Positions 37,246 to 46,924 of a stretch of DNA of 64,000 nucleotides are shown here, one piece after another. The notes below the pieces were generated by a model. That model was given only the letters and a program-made list of their open reading frames with translations, searched no databases and was not told where the DNA came from. How positions within the stretch are numbered: the stretch's first letter is position 1; each line of letters begins with the position of its first letter. The stretch comes from Loktanella sp. D2R18. GTDB lineage: Bacteria; Pseudomonadota; Alphaproteobacteria; Rhodobacterales; Rhodobacteraceae. The translations under genes and the position numbers were made by a program. The stretch is taken from positions 310,001 to 374,000 of the forward strand of contig NZ_QOCG01000006.1 in the NCBI RefSeq assembly GCF_003318235.1. The letters run 5' to 3'.

Positions 37246-38579
37246 TGGGCGACCTATACGACAACCAACGCGCGATGCGTCAAATGCGCAAAGCCGCAAT
37301 GCAGCGCGGCGTCGTGGCGATTTTGGACGTGGGCACATCAAAGATTGCCTGTCTGGTGCTGCGTTTTGACGGGCCAGAACAGTTTCGCAATGTCGACGGC
37401 GTGGGTTCAATGGCCGGGCAATCGCAGTTTCGGGTGATTGGCGCGGCGACCACACGGTCGCGCGGTGTCCGCTTTGGCGAAATCGACGCAATGCAAGAAA
37501 CCGAACGCGCTATTCGCACCGTCGTTCAGGCTGCGCAAAAGATGGCCAAGGTCCGTGTGGATCACGTAATCGCGTCGCTTTCGGGGGGACGGCCGCGATC
37601 TTACGGTTTGGATGGTGCGCTCGATGTGTCGGGCGGTGCTGTGACAGAACAAGATATCAGTCAGGTGATGGCCAACTGCGATGTGCCCGACTACGGCGCT
37701 GATCGCGAAGTACTGCATGCGCAGCCCGTGAATTTTACACTTGATAACCGGTCTGGTCTTGCCGACCCGCGTGGGCAAATTGGGCACCAGTTGACCACGG
37801 ATATGCATATGCTGACGGTTGATACGGCGACATTGCAAAATCTGTTCTATTGCATCAAGCGATGCGATCTTGAACTGGCGGGGCTCGCGTCTTCGGCATA
37901 TGTTTCGGGGATGTCATCGCTGGTAGAGGATGAGCAAGAATTGGGCGCGGCCTGTATTGATCTGGGTGGCGGGTCGACCAGCATTTCCGTCTTTATGAAA
38001 AAACACATGATCTATGCGGATTCCGTGCGCATGGGCGGCGACCATATTACCTCTGATATTTCGATGGGGCTGCAAATCCCTGCTGCGACGGCTGAGCGGA
38101 TTAAAACTTTTTACGGCGGTGTCGTCGCGACGGGAATGGATGACCGCGAAATGATCGAGACGGATGGCGAAACCGGCGATTGGGAACATGATCGCCGCAC
38201 CGTTAGCCGGGCTGAATTGATCGGGATCATGCGCCCACGCGTGGAAGAAATTCTTGAAGAAGTCCGCGCGCGCCTTGATGCTGCCGGGTTTGAGCATCTG
38301 TCGAGCCAGCAGATCGTGTTGACGGGCGGGGGGAGCCAGATTCCGGGCCTTGATGGGTTGGCCAGTAAAATTCTAGGTCAGCAGGTCCGGCTCGGGCGTC
38401 CATTACGGGTGCAAGGTCTGCCACAAGCCGCGATTGGTCCCGCATTTTCAAGCGCAGTTGGGCTGTCGCTGTTTGCGTCCAACCCGCAAGATGAATGGTG
38501 GGATTTCGAAATTCCGGCGGATCGCTACCCGGCGCGTTCGCTCAAACGGGCTGTTAAATGGTTTAAAGACAACTGGTAA
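37245..38579 (+). CDS. ftsA: Cell division protein FtsA
   Basis: 444 aa actin-like ATPase that tethers FtsZ to the membrane. The phosphate-1 motif VAILDVGTSKIACLVLR (about 24-40), the ACIDLGGGSTSISVF phosphate-2 block (about 236-250) and GGGSQIPGLDGLA are clear. The C-terminus ends in a basic amphipathic segment (RSLKRAVKWFKDNW), the membrane-targeting helix. Confidence 0.95.
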   Translation: MGDLYDNQRAMRQMRKAAMQRGVVAILDVGTSKIACLVLRFDGPEQFRNVDGVGSMAGQSQFRVIGAATTRSRGVRFGEIDAMQETERAIRTVVQAAQKMAKVRVDHVIASLSGGRPRSYGLDGALDVSGGAVTEQDISQVMANCDVPDYGADREVLHAQPVNFTLDNRSGLADPRGQIGHQLTTDMHMLTVDTATLQNLFYCIKRCDLELAGLASSAYVSGMSSLVEDEQELGAACIDLGGGSTSISVFMKKHMIYADSVRMGGDHITSDISMGLQIPAATAERIKTFYGGVVATGMDDREMIETDGETGDWEHDRRTVSRAELIGIMRPRVEEILEEVRARLDAAGFEHLSSQQIVLTGGGSQIPGLDGLASKILGQQVRLGRPLRVQGLPQAAIGPAFSSAVGLSLFASNPQDEWWDFEIPADRYPARSLKRAVKWFKDNW

Positions 38580-38754
38580 TGCGCAACATTTTGCCGATTG
38601 CGCGAAATCAAGCGGGTGTCGATCAATTTTTGTCCAGATTTGGTGGTAATTTTGTGTTTTTCCCGTGACCTTTCGGCATCACCTCGTTAGGATGGACGTA
38701 ATAAGCAGTCAGGCGCCCGGTGGGACGGGCTCATAAAAACAGGCGGATCGAGCA

Positions 38755-40368
38755 ATGACATTGAACCTTTCCCTTCCGGGACACGAAGAACTGAAACCAC
38801 GGATCACCGTATTTGGTGTGGGTGGCGCGGGCGGCAACGCTGTAAACAACATGATTGAACAGGCGCTTGAGGGTGTCGAATTTGTTGTTGCAAACACGGA
38901 TGCGCAAGCGCTGCAGCAATCACGCTCTGAACAGAAAATCCAGATGGGTCTGAAAGTGACCGAAGGTTTGGGTGCGGGCGCGCGCGCAACTGTTGGGGCC
39001 GCTGCCGCCGAAGAAAGCATTGAACAAATCGTTGACCACCTTGCTGGGGCGCACATGTGCTTCATTACGGCAGGTATGGGCGGCGGCACCGGGACAGGTG
39101 CAGCCCCGATCATCGCACAAGCAGCCCGTGAATTGGGCGTCCTGACTGTTGGTGTTGTGACCAAGCCGTTCCAATTCGAAGGCGGTAAACGCATGAAGCA
39201 AGCTGACGCAGGCATTGAAGCCCTGCAAAAGGTTGTGGATACGCTGATCATCATTCCAAACCAGAACCTGTTCCGCCTGGCCAATGAAAACACCACATTC
39301 ACCGAAGCTTTCTCGCTAGCAGATGATGTTCTGTATCAAGGTGTTAAAGGTGTGACTGACCTGATGGTGCGTCCCGGTCTGATCAACCTCGACTTTGCGG
39401 ATGTCCGCGCTGTCATGGATGAAATGGGCAAGGCGATGATGGGCACCGGCGAGGCCGAAGGCGAAAACCGCGCGATCCAAGCGGCAGAAAAAGCCATCGC
39501 GAACCCGCTGCTTGACGAAATCAGCCTCGAAGGCGCGAAGGGCGTTCTGATCAACATCACTGGCTCGCACGACCTGACATTGTTCGAATTGGACGAAGCG
39601 GCCAACAAAATTCGCGAAAAAGTCGATCCAGAAGCGAACATCATTGTTGGTTCTACGCTGGATACAGCAATGGAAGGCAAAATGCGTGTTTCCGTGGTTG
39701 CAACAGGTATCGATGCCGTCATGAGCAACGCCGATACGCCGCTGCCACGTCGCAGCATGGCCGCACCTTTGGCACAGCCCGAAGTTGCCCCTGCACCTGT
39801 GCAAGAACCTGCACCGGTTGCTGTTGCACCGACACCGGCGCCAGCACCTGTGCAAGAACCAGCGGCTCAGATGGCTGCACCGGCGCCGCAGCCACAAGCA
39901 CAAGAACGGACGCTGTTCCAAGACTTGGATATGCCAGCGGCTGCTGCACCGCAGCCTGCGCCTGTACAACCAACTGTTGCAGCTGCAGACGATCTGCCGC
40001 CGCCTGCCTACACACCACGTGTGGAACCGACTGTGACAGAAGCGGATAGTTTTGTCGCGCCACGTGCGCCGGGAACTCCGTCGCCCGAAGCATTGGCACG
40101 TTTGCAAGCAGCAGTCAGCCGTGCGCCTGGTCATCAGGCCGCGCCGGCGCAGCCACAAGCGCAAGCCCCTGCCGTCGAAGAAGCTGAAAAACCGCGGTTC
40201 GGCATCAATTCTTTGATCAACCGGATGACCGGTGCGCAGGCTGAAGCCTCTGCTGCGCAGCCAACACGTGCGCAACCTCAGGTCACGCCGTTGCACCAAG
40301 AACCCGAAGCGAACGAAGACCAAGACCGCATCGAAATCCCTGCGTTCTTGCGTCGTCAGGCAAACTAA
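38755..40368 (+). CDS. ftsZ: Cell division protein FtsZ
   Basis: 537 aa tubulin-like GTPase. The tubulin signature GGGTGTG is at 109-115 and [13 protein letters not shown] at 21-33. After the globular core (about 1-320) comes a long Pro/Ala/Gln-rich linker and the conserved C-terminal peptide [12 protein letters not shown] that binds FtsA. The long linker is usual for alphaproteobacteria. It lies 175 bases after ftsA, allowing its own promoter, and is followed by a strong terminator. Confidence 0.97.
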   Translation: MTLNLSLPGHEELKPRITVFGVGGAGGNAVNNMIEQALEGVEFVVANTDAQALQQSRSEQKIQMGLKVTEGLGAGARATVGAAAAEESIEQIVDHLAGAHMCFITAGMGGGTGTGAAPIIAQAARELGVLTVGVVTKPFQFEGGKRMKQADAGIEALQKVVDTLIIIPNQNLFRLANENTTFTEAFSLADDVLYQGVKGVTDLMVRPGLINLDFADVRAVMDEMGKAMMGTGEAEGENRAIQAAEKAIANPLLDEISLEGAKGVLINITGSHDLTLFELDEAANKIREKVDPEANIIVGSTLDTAMEGKMRVSVVATGIDAVMSNADTPLPRRSMAAPLAQPEVAPAPVQEPAPVAVAPTPAPAPVQEPAAQMAAPAPQPQAQERTLFQDLDMPAAAAPQPAPVQPTVAAADDLPPPAYTPRVEPTVTEADSFVAPRAPGTPSPEALARLQAAVSRAPGHQAAPAQPQAQAPAVEEAEKPRFGINSLINRMTGAQAEASAAQPTRAQPQVTPLHQEPEANEDQDRIEIPAFLRRQAN

Positions 40369-40400
40369 GCCTTCTGGTGACGCCGCGTTAATACTTTGAG

Positions 40401-40430
40401 AAGGTCGCCCCGGGGCGACCTTTTTCCTTT
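40401..40430 (+). terminator. Rho-independent terminator of ftsZ
   Basis: A perfect palindrome of 22 bases (arms AAGGTCGCCCC and complement) runs into TTTTTCCTTTT, 33 bases past the ftsZ stop. Confidence 0.88.
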
Positions 40431-40567
40431 TACGACAATGCCCTAGCTGGATCGTCATAATTTTGCCATGTGATGTTTCATACCGTTGTAAAGAGTGAGT
40501 TGAGCCGCGCACCCCTTGGTATTAGGAATGTTAACAACACCGTAACTATCAAAGGCGCCCTTAAGCC

Positions 40568-41485
40568 GTGCAAACCACATTGAAAACAAAAACGGCCTTT
40601 GAAGGCACTGGGCTGCATTCAGGTGCGCCTGTTTCAGTTGTTTTGCATCCGGCTCCTGCAAATTCGGGTATTGTTTTCCGCCGTGTTGATTTGTCTGACT
40701 TGCCGCAGCTTGCTGCAAAATGGGACGGAGTCATTGTATCGCCATTGAATACCCGTTTGGTGAATACGGATGGTGTGACCGTGTCGACAATTGAACACCT
40801 GATGGCCGCACTTTCCGGCTGTGGTGTTCACAATGTGCTTATCGATATCGACGGTCCCGAAGTGCCGATCTTGGATGGCAGCGCGGTGACCTTTGTCCGT
40901 GGCATTGTAAAGACCGGCCTGACACGGCTGACTGCACCGCTGCGCGCGATTGAAATTCTCAAAGATCTGTCCGTCACAGACGGCGCCGCTTTTGCACAAT
41001 TGTCGCCTGCAACGTCGCTGCAAATCGATTTTGCGATTGATTTTGCGGATGCTGCGATCGGCAAACAGCATAAAACACTGAATATGGCGAATGGCACATT
41101 CGTGCGCGAGCTGTGTGATAGCCGGACATTTTGCCGCTCTGCGGATGTGGATGCAATGCGTGCCAATGGGCTGGCGCTTGGTGGGTCGATGGAAAATGCG
41201 GTGGTTGTTGACGGGGCCGATGTGTTGACACCCGGCGGGTTGCGCCACGCTGATGAAGCTGTGCGCCATAAAATGCTGGATGCCTTGGGTGATCTTTACA
41301 CGGCAGGTGCGCCGATCTTGGGGCGCTATACTGGAACGCGCGCAGGGCATGCGATGACGAACCGCCTTTTACATGCATTATTTGCGGATTCGAGCGCATG
41401 GCGCTGGGTCAATTGTGATGCAAAAATCGCCGCGCGTTTGCCCGGTGTCGGGGTGAGCATGGCCGATCTTCACGCTGTTGCGTAA
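40568..41485 (+). CDS. lpxC: UDP-3-O-acyl-N-acetylglucosamine deacetylase
   Basis: 305 aa zinc deacetylase for the committed step of lipid A synthesis. Zinc ligands H77 (STIEHLMAA), H234 and D238 (RHKMLD) and the catalytic H261 (AGHAMTNR) are all present. A GTG start is used, with a weak SD. ftsZ-lpxC is a conserved adjacency, but here the terminator separates transcription. Confidence 0.96.
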   Translation: MQTTLKTKTAFEGTGLHSGAPVSVVLHPAPANSGIVFRRVDLSDLPQLAAKWDGVIVSPLNTRLVNTDGVTVSTIEHLMAALSGCGVHNVLIDIDGPEVPILDGSAVTFVRGIVKTGLTRLTAPLRAIEILKDLSVTDGAAFAQLSPATSLQIDFAIDFADAAIGKQHKTLNMANGTFVRELCDSRTFCRSADVDAMRANGLALGGSMENAVVVDGADVLTPGGLRHADEAVRHKMLDALGDLYTAGAPILGRYTGTRAGHAMTNRLLHALFADSSAWRWVNCDAKIAARLPGVGVSMADLHAVA

Positions 41486-41609
41486 AGCCGCGACGCACAG
41501 TTGATCACCGGGTGCTCAAAAGGCATTTTGCACCAGATTTTTCTATGCTAGACCGATCCCTAACAATTGGTGCGTGCCTTACACGCGCCGTCAGTAATGA
41601 GGTCGCTCG

Positions 41610-42458
41610 ATGTCAGTCAGCTTGAACACATTCCGCATGCGGACAACGCAGGTTGGCGCCGCAATGGCTTTTGCGCTTTTGTCCGCCTGCGGCGCGGGTA
41701 ATCCAACTGCCCCGCTGGATGAAATGACCGCTGATCAGATTTTTGCGCGCGGCGAACAGCAGTTGGCGCGGGGTGATCAAGATGATGCCGCCTTTACATT
41801 TGGCGAAATTGAACGGCTATATCCTTATTCTGAATACGCCCAACGCGCGCTGATCATGCAGGCATTCGCCTATCACCGCGATGAAGATTACCAAAACAGC
41901 CGTGCATCCGCGCAGCGTTTCTTGGACTTTTACCCAGCCGAACAGGATGCACCTTACGCAGCCTATCTCTTGGCACTGTCTTACTACGACCAGATCGATG
42001 ATATCGGCCGCGATCAAGGGCTGACGTTCCAGGCCTTGCAGGCTTTGCGGACGGTGATTGAACGCTATCCAGACAGCGAATATGCGCGCTCTGCAGTGTT
42101 GAAATTTGATCTTGCCTTTGATCATTTGGCTGCAAAAGAGATGGAAATTGGACGTTACTATCTCAAGCGTGGCCACTATGCGGCGGCGGCGAACCGCTTC
42201 CGCACCGTGGTTGAAGATTTCCAAACCACTATTCACACGCCCGAAGCGCTCCACCGTTTGGTCGAATCGTACCTGTCACTTGGGCTCACCGCTGAAGCGC
42301 AAAGCGCGGGCGCGATCTTGGGGCATAACTACCGGTCAACCGAATGGTACGAATCAAGCTACGCGTTGCTGACCGGGCAAGGGCTGTCGACCGAAGTGTC
42401 CGGCGACAATTGGCTGTCGTCGATTTACCGACAGGTCGTGCGCGGCGAATGGCTGTAA
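41610..42458 (+). CDS. bamD: Outer membrane assembly lipoprotein BamD
   Basis: 282 aa. Lipobox LSAC with the lipidated cysteine at 27. Tandem TPR-like helices follow (YPYSEYAQRALIMQAFAYHRDEDYQNSR and similar repeats). BamD is the essential lipoprotein partner of BamA in beta-barrel insertion. Its place before recN is the usual Rhodobacteraceae order. Confidence 0.93.
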   Translation: MSVSLNTFRMRTTQVGAAMAFALLSACGAGNPTAPLDEMTADQIFARGEQQLARGDQDDAAFTFGEIERLYPYSEYAQRALIMQAFAYHRDEDYQNSRASAQRFLDFYPAEQDAPYAAYLLALSYYDQIDDIGRDQGLTFQALQALRTVIERYPDSEYARSAVLKFDLAFDHLAAKEMEIGRYYLKRGHYAAAANRFRTVVEDFQTTIHTPEALHRLVESYLSLGLTAEAQSAGAILGHNYRSTEWYESSYALLTGQGLSTEVSGDNWLSSIYRQVVRGEWL

Positions 42459-42482
42459 TCGGCGCAAGATTCGGGGGCTGAT

Positions 42483-44138
42483 ATGCTACGGGGTCTTGAT
42501 ATCCGGGATATGCTTATCATTGACCGGCTGGAATTAGCGTTTCAACCGGGGCTGAATGTACTGACCGGGGAAACCGGGGCCGGAAAATCTATCTTGCTTG
42601 ATTCGTTGGGCTTTGTGCTGGGCTGGCGCGGGCGTGCTGAACTCGTGCGTCAAGGTGCCGAACAAGGCGAGGTCACCGCTTGGTTCGATTTGCCCGATGG
42701 GCATCCGGGTTTAGCTGTACTTGCGGATGCCGGGATCGCAGCTGAAGATGAGCTGATCCTACGCCGCGTAAATACCCGTGATGGCCGCAAAACAGCGTGG
42801 ATCAATGACCGCCGTGTCAGCGGTGAAGTCTTGCGTAACCTTTCGGAAACATTGGTTGAATTGCATGGGCAACATGATGACCGTGGCCTGCTAAACCCGC
42901 GTGGGCATCAACAGATGCTTGATAGCTATGCGGGGCTTGCGCCAGATTTGGACAAGACTCGCGCGGCATGGCAGCAATTGGCCAAGGCACAAAAAGCACT
43001 GACCGCCGCCGAGGCCCGCATCGCCGAAGCGCAAGCCGAAGAAGACTACCTGCGCCACGCCGTAGCCGAGCTTGATGCGCTCTCGCCCGAAGCGGGCGAA
43101 GAGGCGACGCTTGATACGCAACGCCGGATGATGCAAGCGGCCGAAAAGATCCGCACCGATATTGCCAAAGCCGGAGAGGCGCTAAGCCTCAATGGTGCCG
43201 AAGGCATGGTGAGCGATGCATCGCGTTGGTTAATCGGTGTCGCGGATAAGGCCGAAGGCCATCTTGATGAACCGCTTGCTGCGATTGAGAGGGTGCAGCT
43301 TGCGCTGGATGAGGCGCAAAACGGGATCGTTCAGTGCTTGGATGCGCTGTCGTTCGATACCTCTGATCTTGAAAATGTCGAAGAACGGCTGTTCGCTATT
43401 CGTGGTCTGGCCCGCAAACACGGGGTGCTGGCGGATGATCTGCGCGGGTTTGCCGATGGGTTGCGCGCCCGCTTGGCGCTGCTGGATGATGGTGCGCGTG
43501 ATCTGCAGGCGCTTCACGGTGATCTACAGACGGCGCAGGCCATATATGCAGAAACCGCGACTAGGTTGACTGACAAGCGCCGTGCAGCGGCACAGCTATT
43601 GGATCAGGCGATGGCGGCAGAGCTGGCCCCGCTGAAAATGGAGCGCGCCATTTTTGCGACGAATATTGCAGCCGCAGAGCCGGGACCATCGGGTCAGGAC
43701 ACAGTGGCCTTTACCGTTGCTACCAACCCCGGTGCGCCCGCTGGGCCGCTCAATAAAATCGCCTCCGGCGGTGAGCTCAGCCGGTTCTTATTGGCGTTGA
43801 AAGTCTGTTTGACACAGGCCGAGTCCGGCCTAACTATGATCTTTGACGAAATTGACCGTGGGGTTGGCGGGGCTACGGCTGATGCTGTTGGCCGCCGTTT
43901 GGCTGAATTGGCAGACGGCGGGCAAGTTTTGGTCGTCACGCATTCGCCTCAAGTTGCCGCCTTGGGGGGGCACCACTGGCGGGTCGAAAAACGGCAAGAT
44001 GACGTTACGACGACATCCACCGTTGTCGCGCTAGATACCAACGATCGAATCGACGAAATTGCGCGGATGATTTCGGGTGACCGGGTCACCGACGCGGCGC
44101 GTGCAGCGGCTCAGGCGCTTATTTCAGGTCAGAAATAA
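42483..44138 (+). CDS. recN: DNA repair protein RecN
   Basis: 551 aa SMC-like ATPase involved in double-strand-break repair. Walker A GETGAGKS at 29-36, a coiled-coil middle (about 150-380), and the C-terminal ABC signature ASGGELSRFLLALK with Walker B TMIFDEIDRGVGG. It starts 24 bases after bamD. Confidence 0.95.
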   Translation: MLRGLDIRDMLIIDRLELAFQPGLNVLTGETGAGKSILLDSLGFVLGWRGRAELVRQGAEQGEVTAWFDLPDGHPGLAVLADAGIAAEDELILRRVNTRDGRKTAWINDRRVSGEVLRNLSETLVELHGQHDDRGLLNPRGHQQMLDSYAGLAPDLDKTRAAWQQLAKAQKALTAAEARIAEAQAEEDYLRHAVAELDALSPEAGEEATLDTQRRMMQAAEKIRTDIAKAGEALSLNGAEGMVSDASRWLIGVADKAEGHLDEPLAAIERVQLALDEAQNGIVQCLDALSFDTSDLENVEERLFAIRGLARKHGVLADDLRGFADGLRARLALLDDGARDLQALHGDLQTAQAIYAETATRLTDKRRAAAQLLDQAMAAELAPLKMERAIFATNIAAAEPGPSGQDTVAFTVATNPGAPAGPLNKIASGGELSRFLLALKVCLTQAESGLTMIFDEIDRGVGGATADAVGRRLAELADGGQVLVVTHSPQVAALGGHHWRVEKRQDDVTTTSTVVALDTNDRIDEIARMISGDRVTDAARAAAQALISGQK

Positions 44139-44822
44139 GTTAGGGGCGGAATACGCGAAATTGCACATATCCCACCCCTAGAAATTGTTACCCGACCCAC
44201 TCATTATGACGTACCTTTTCCACTCACGTCGAAGGTACGTATCTCACACCGTCGTCTTGAGAGAGACCTTAACCGTGCCTCGTTCTCAACACAGAAATCG
44301 CTGAATAACCGTCAAACGATTTATAAACTAGCTAATACCAGAGGACTAATTTCCTCTAAGTAACAATCTACCAGAGCGGGTGGCCTTCAATCAACCTGTA
44401 CCAAAGTATATCATCATGGCTGACCTATTTTGGGTATTTTCCCTGCAACTTTGTAGCGTAGTTAAATGTTTTATAAAAAATTGGGAGTTTTCTTCAACAT
44501 ATACGTAATCGTTTTCAGGATCGTTAAGTGTTGATACTAATGTAAAAAGAAACAGCACCTATGTTTTTGTCGACGTGTAGAAATGCAAAAAGCAACTTTT
44601 AGTTGTTTCGTGTGGTTTTGATGATCTGCAATGCGGACTGACATTCTGGGCTTCCATCATACACCTGCTGCGGGTGGGGCTTGGTACGAATCTGGAGTTT
44701 TGATTCGCTTTTAGACAAACACACACTGTTTTACGCTGGGTACTTGGACTGGCCCCGTGGATCGCTTACACCAAGATGGACGGCCTAAACGGGGCATTTA
44801 AAGTTTTGGGATTACCAACGGC
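44139..44822. other. 684-base intergenic region after recN
   Basis: AT-richer than neighbouring genes, with no convincing gene; only very short frames are found (27-32 codons, no SD). An inverted repeat ACGTACCTT / AAGGTACGT (44209-44217 and 44232-44240) has a 14-base loop. From memory ligA often follows recN in relatives; it is not here. Confidence 0.5.
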
Positions 44823-46511
44823 ATGGGCGAGCCGATTAAGAAACTGCTAGATCAAGCGATTGGCGACACAAAGGCCGCATGCTTTGAAGCCGCGCATGTG
44901 ATCAAAACTCGTGGCCCCACGCAAATTCAGTTTTGGTTTATTGCTTTGGCGATAGGGGTCTGTGCAGGGCTGGCCGCGTTACTGTTTCGGCTGGGCATCG
45001 ACTACATTCAAGCGACACTTTACGGCACCGATGATGTGACGCGCCTACATAGCCATGTTGCGGGGCTTGATTGGTACCTAATCATCGCAATTCCTATTGT
45101 TGGCGGGCTGGTTGTGGGGATCATTCTGGATCGGTTTACCGATGACGGGCGCGTGCGTTCTGTTGGGGATGTGATCGAATCCGCAGCCCTGTCAGAGGGG
45201 CGTGTCGAGGCGCGTAGGGGGCTTGCATCGGCTTTTGCTTCGCTCATTACCCTATCGTCTGGCGGTTCTACTGGCCGCGAAGGTCCGGTGGTTCACCTTG
45301 CCGCTGTCATTTCAACGCTTATTTGTCGTTGGATCAATGCCAATGGAATCACAGGTCGCGATCTGTTGGGGTGTGCTGTTGCTGCTGCCGTCTCGGCGAG
45401 TTTTAACGCGCCGATTGCCGGGGCGCTTTTTGCACTCGAGGTCGTTTTGCGCCATTTCGCCGTGCACGCTTTTGCGCCGATCGTGATTGCATCAGTCGCG
45501 GGGACGGTGATCAATCGTTTGGCCTTTGGCGATGTGACCGAATTTATCTTGCCGACCCAACAAACCTTGGCGTTTTATGTCGAACTGCCTGCGTTTTTAA
45601 TCCTCGGCATGCTTTGTGGGCTCGTGGCCGTCATCTTGATGAAGGCCATCTTTTGGGCCGATAATTTTGGCACCTATGTTCAAAACGAAACAGGGCTCCC
45701 CCGTTTTTTACGCCCTGCGATCGCAGGTGGGTTGGTGGGGATTTTGGCCATTTGGTGGCCGCATGTCATTGGTGTCGGCTACGAGACGACATCTGCGGCG
45801 CTTACGGGGCAATTATTGCTGCATGAAGCGATCATCTTTGGCGTTCTCAAGGTCATTGCCGTGGCCATTACCATGGGCGGTCGTATGGGCGGGGGCGTGT
45901 TTTCCCCGTCGTTGATGGTGGGGGCGCTTACTGGCTTGGCTTTTGGGGCCGTCGCAACGGCGATTTTCCCAACGGTGTCAGGTGAAGGTACGCTTTATGC
46001 TTTGGCTGGGATGGGCGCGGTTGCGGCTGCTGTATTGGGCGCGCCGATTTCGACGACGTTGATTGTGTTTGAACTGACGGGCGATTGGCAGACCGGGCTT
46101 GCGGTGATGGTGGCTGTATCCCTGTCAACGGCGCTCGCGTCACGGCTAGTGGATCGGTCGTTTTTCCTTACGCAGCTTGAACGGCGCAATGTGCATCTTG
46201 CTGCTGGGCCACAGGCCTATCTTTTAGCGACATTCAAAGTCTCGACCATTATGCGCCCTACCGATACGCCGCGCGCAGCCGCTGAGGATGCGTGTTGGGA
46301 TCTTATCCGTGACGGTGTCTATATCGACGGCAACGCCACGCTTGAACAGGCGATGCCGATGTTTGATCAGGGCGGGCATATGTTTATTCCCGTGGTCACA
46401 TTGGGCGGCGAAGATAACCCGCCCGCATTATGGGGCGCGCTTTTTCAGGTTGATGCGCTGAAGGCGATGAACCAAGCCTTGTCAGCGACCGCAGCCGAGG
46501 AACATTCCTAG
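44823..46511 (+). CDS. ClC-family chloride transporter with C-terminal CBS-like region
   Basis: 562 aa. ClC selectivity motifs are intact: GSTGREGP (148-155) with the gating glutamate E153, and GGRMGGGVFSPSL further on. Over ten hydrophobic segments occupy residues 35-440; the tail (about 470-560) resembles a CBS pair (STIMRPTDT...). In ClC-ec1 the internal proton glutamate E203 lies in NAPLAGILFIIEE; the aligned position here is V207 (ALEVVL), so proton coupling may differ from classic antiporters. It could be channel-like. It stands alone after the long gap. Confidence 0.9.
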   Translation: MGEPIKKLLDQAIGDTKAACFEAAHVIKTRGPTQIQFWFIALAIGVCAGLAALLFRLGIDYIQATLYGTDDVTRLHSHVAGLDWYLIIAIPIVGGLVVGIILDRFTDDGRVRSVGDVIESAALSEGRVEARRGLASAFASLITLSSGGSTGREGPVVHLAAVISTLICRWINANGITGRDLLGCAVAAAVSASFNAPIAGALFALEVVLRHFAVHAFAPIVIASVAGTVINRLAFGDVTEFILPTQQTLAFYVELPAFLILGMLCGLVAVILMKAIFWADNFGTYVQNETGLPRFLRPAIAGGLVGILAIWWPHVIGVGYETTSAALTGQLLLHEAIIFGVLKVIAVAITMGGRMGGGVFSPSLMVGALTGLAFGAVATAIFPTVSGEGTLYALAGMGAVAAAVLGAPISTTLIVFELTGDWQTGLAVMVAVSLSTALASRLVDRSFFLTQLERRNVHLAAGPQAYLLATFKVSTIMRPTDTPRAAAEDACWDLIRDGVYIDGNATLEQAMPMFDQGGHMFIPVVTLGGEDNPPALWGALFQVDALKAMNQALSATAAEEHS

Positions 46512-46849
46512 ACCTGTTCGACGGTTACCTTAGTGCTGTAAAACGCGAGGTGATCTTTGATTGCGGCAACATCTGCCTTTGGATCCGTATAGGACCACAC
46601 CGCATCCGCGATAGGGCCGCTTTTTGCGACAATTGAAAAATAAGACGCCGTGCCCTTATGTGGGCATGATGATGTTGTGTCGGACGGCTCTAGAAACGCC
46701 ATAGCGATATCGCCGCGTGGGAAATAGATCACGGCTGGGTAATCGCCTTCGGTCAATTCAAGTGCGTTCTGGCTTTCGCCTAGAACGGCCCCGCCAGCGC
46801 GCACGACCCAAGTACCGGTTGCAGGGCGAATTTGAATGTGGTCAGCCAT
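46508..46849 (-). CDS. DUF427 domain-containing protein
   Basis: 113 aa. The family core VVRAGGAVLGESQNALELTEGDYPAVIYFPRGDI (about 15-48) and SSCPHKGTASYFSI (about 60-73) with the conserved Cys/His are present. Function unknown. Its end overlaps the ClC gene end by four bases, convergently. Confidence 0.88.
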   Translation of the reverse strand: MADHIQIRPATGTWVVRAGGAVLGESQNALELTEGDYPAVIYFPRGDIAMAFLEPSDTTSSCPHKGTASYFSIVAKSGPIADAVWSYTDPKADVAAIKDHLAFYSTKVTVEQV

Positions 46850-46924
46850 AAGCGAATTCCTTTGGTAGGGGCGGCAATCGATGACCGCCGTAGCGTGGTA
46901 TGGGGGGGCCGTGACAGTTTTATG

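Noticed and set aside
39781..40160. Possible repeat array in the 3' half of ftsZ
   Set aside because: The repeated pattern is low-complexity coding for the Pro/Ala/Gln linker, not a CRISPR or intergenic repeat.
39316..40512. 398-codon antisense frame over ftsZ
   Set aside because: Dominated by Arg, Cys, Trp and Gln, a product of the GC-biased third positions and Pro/Ala-rich linker of ftsZ on the other strand.
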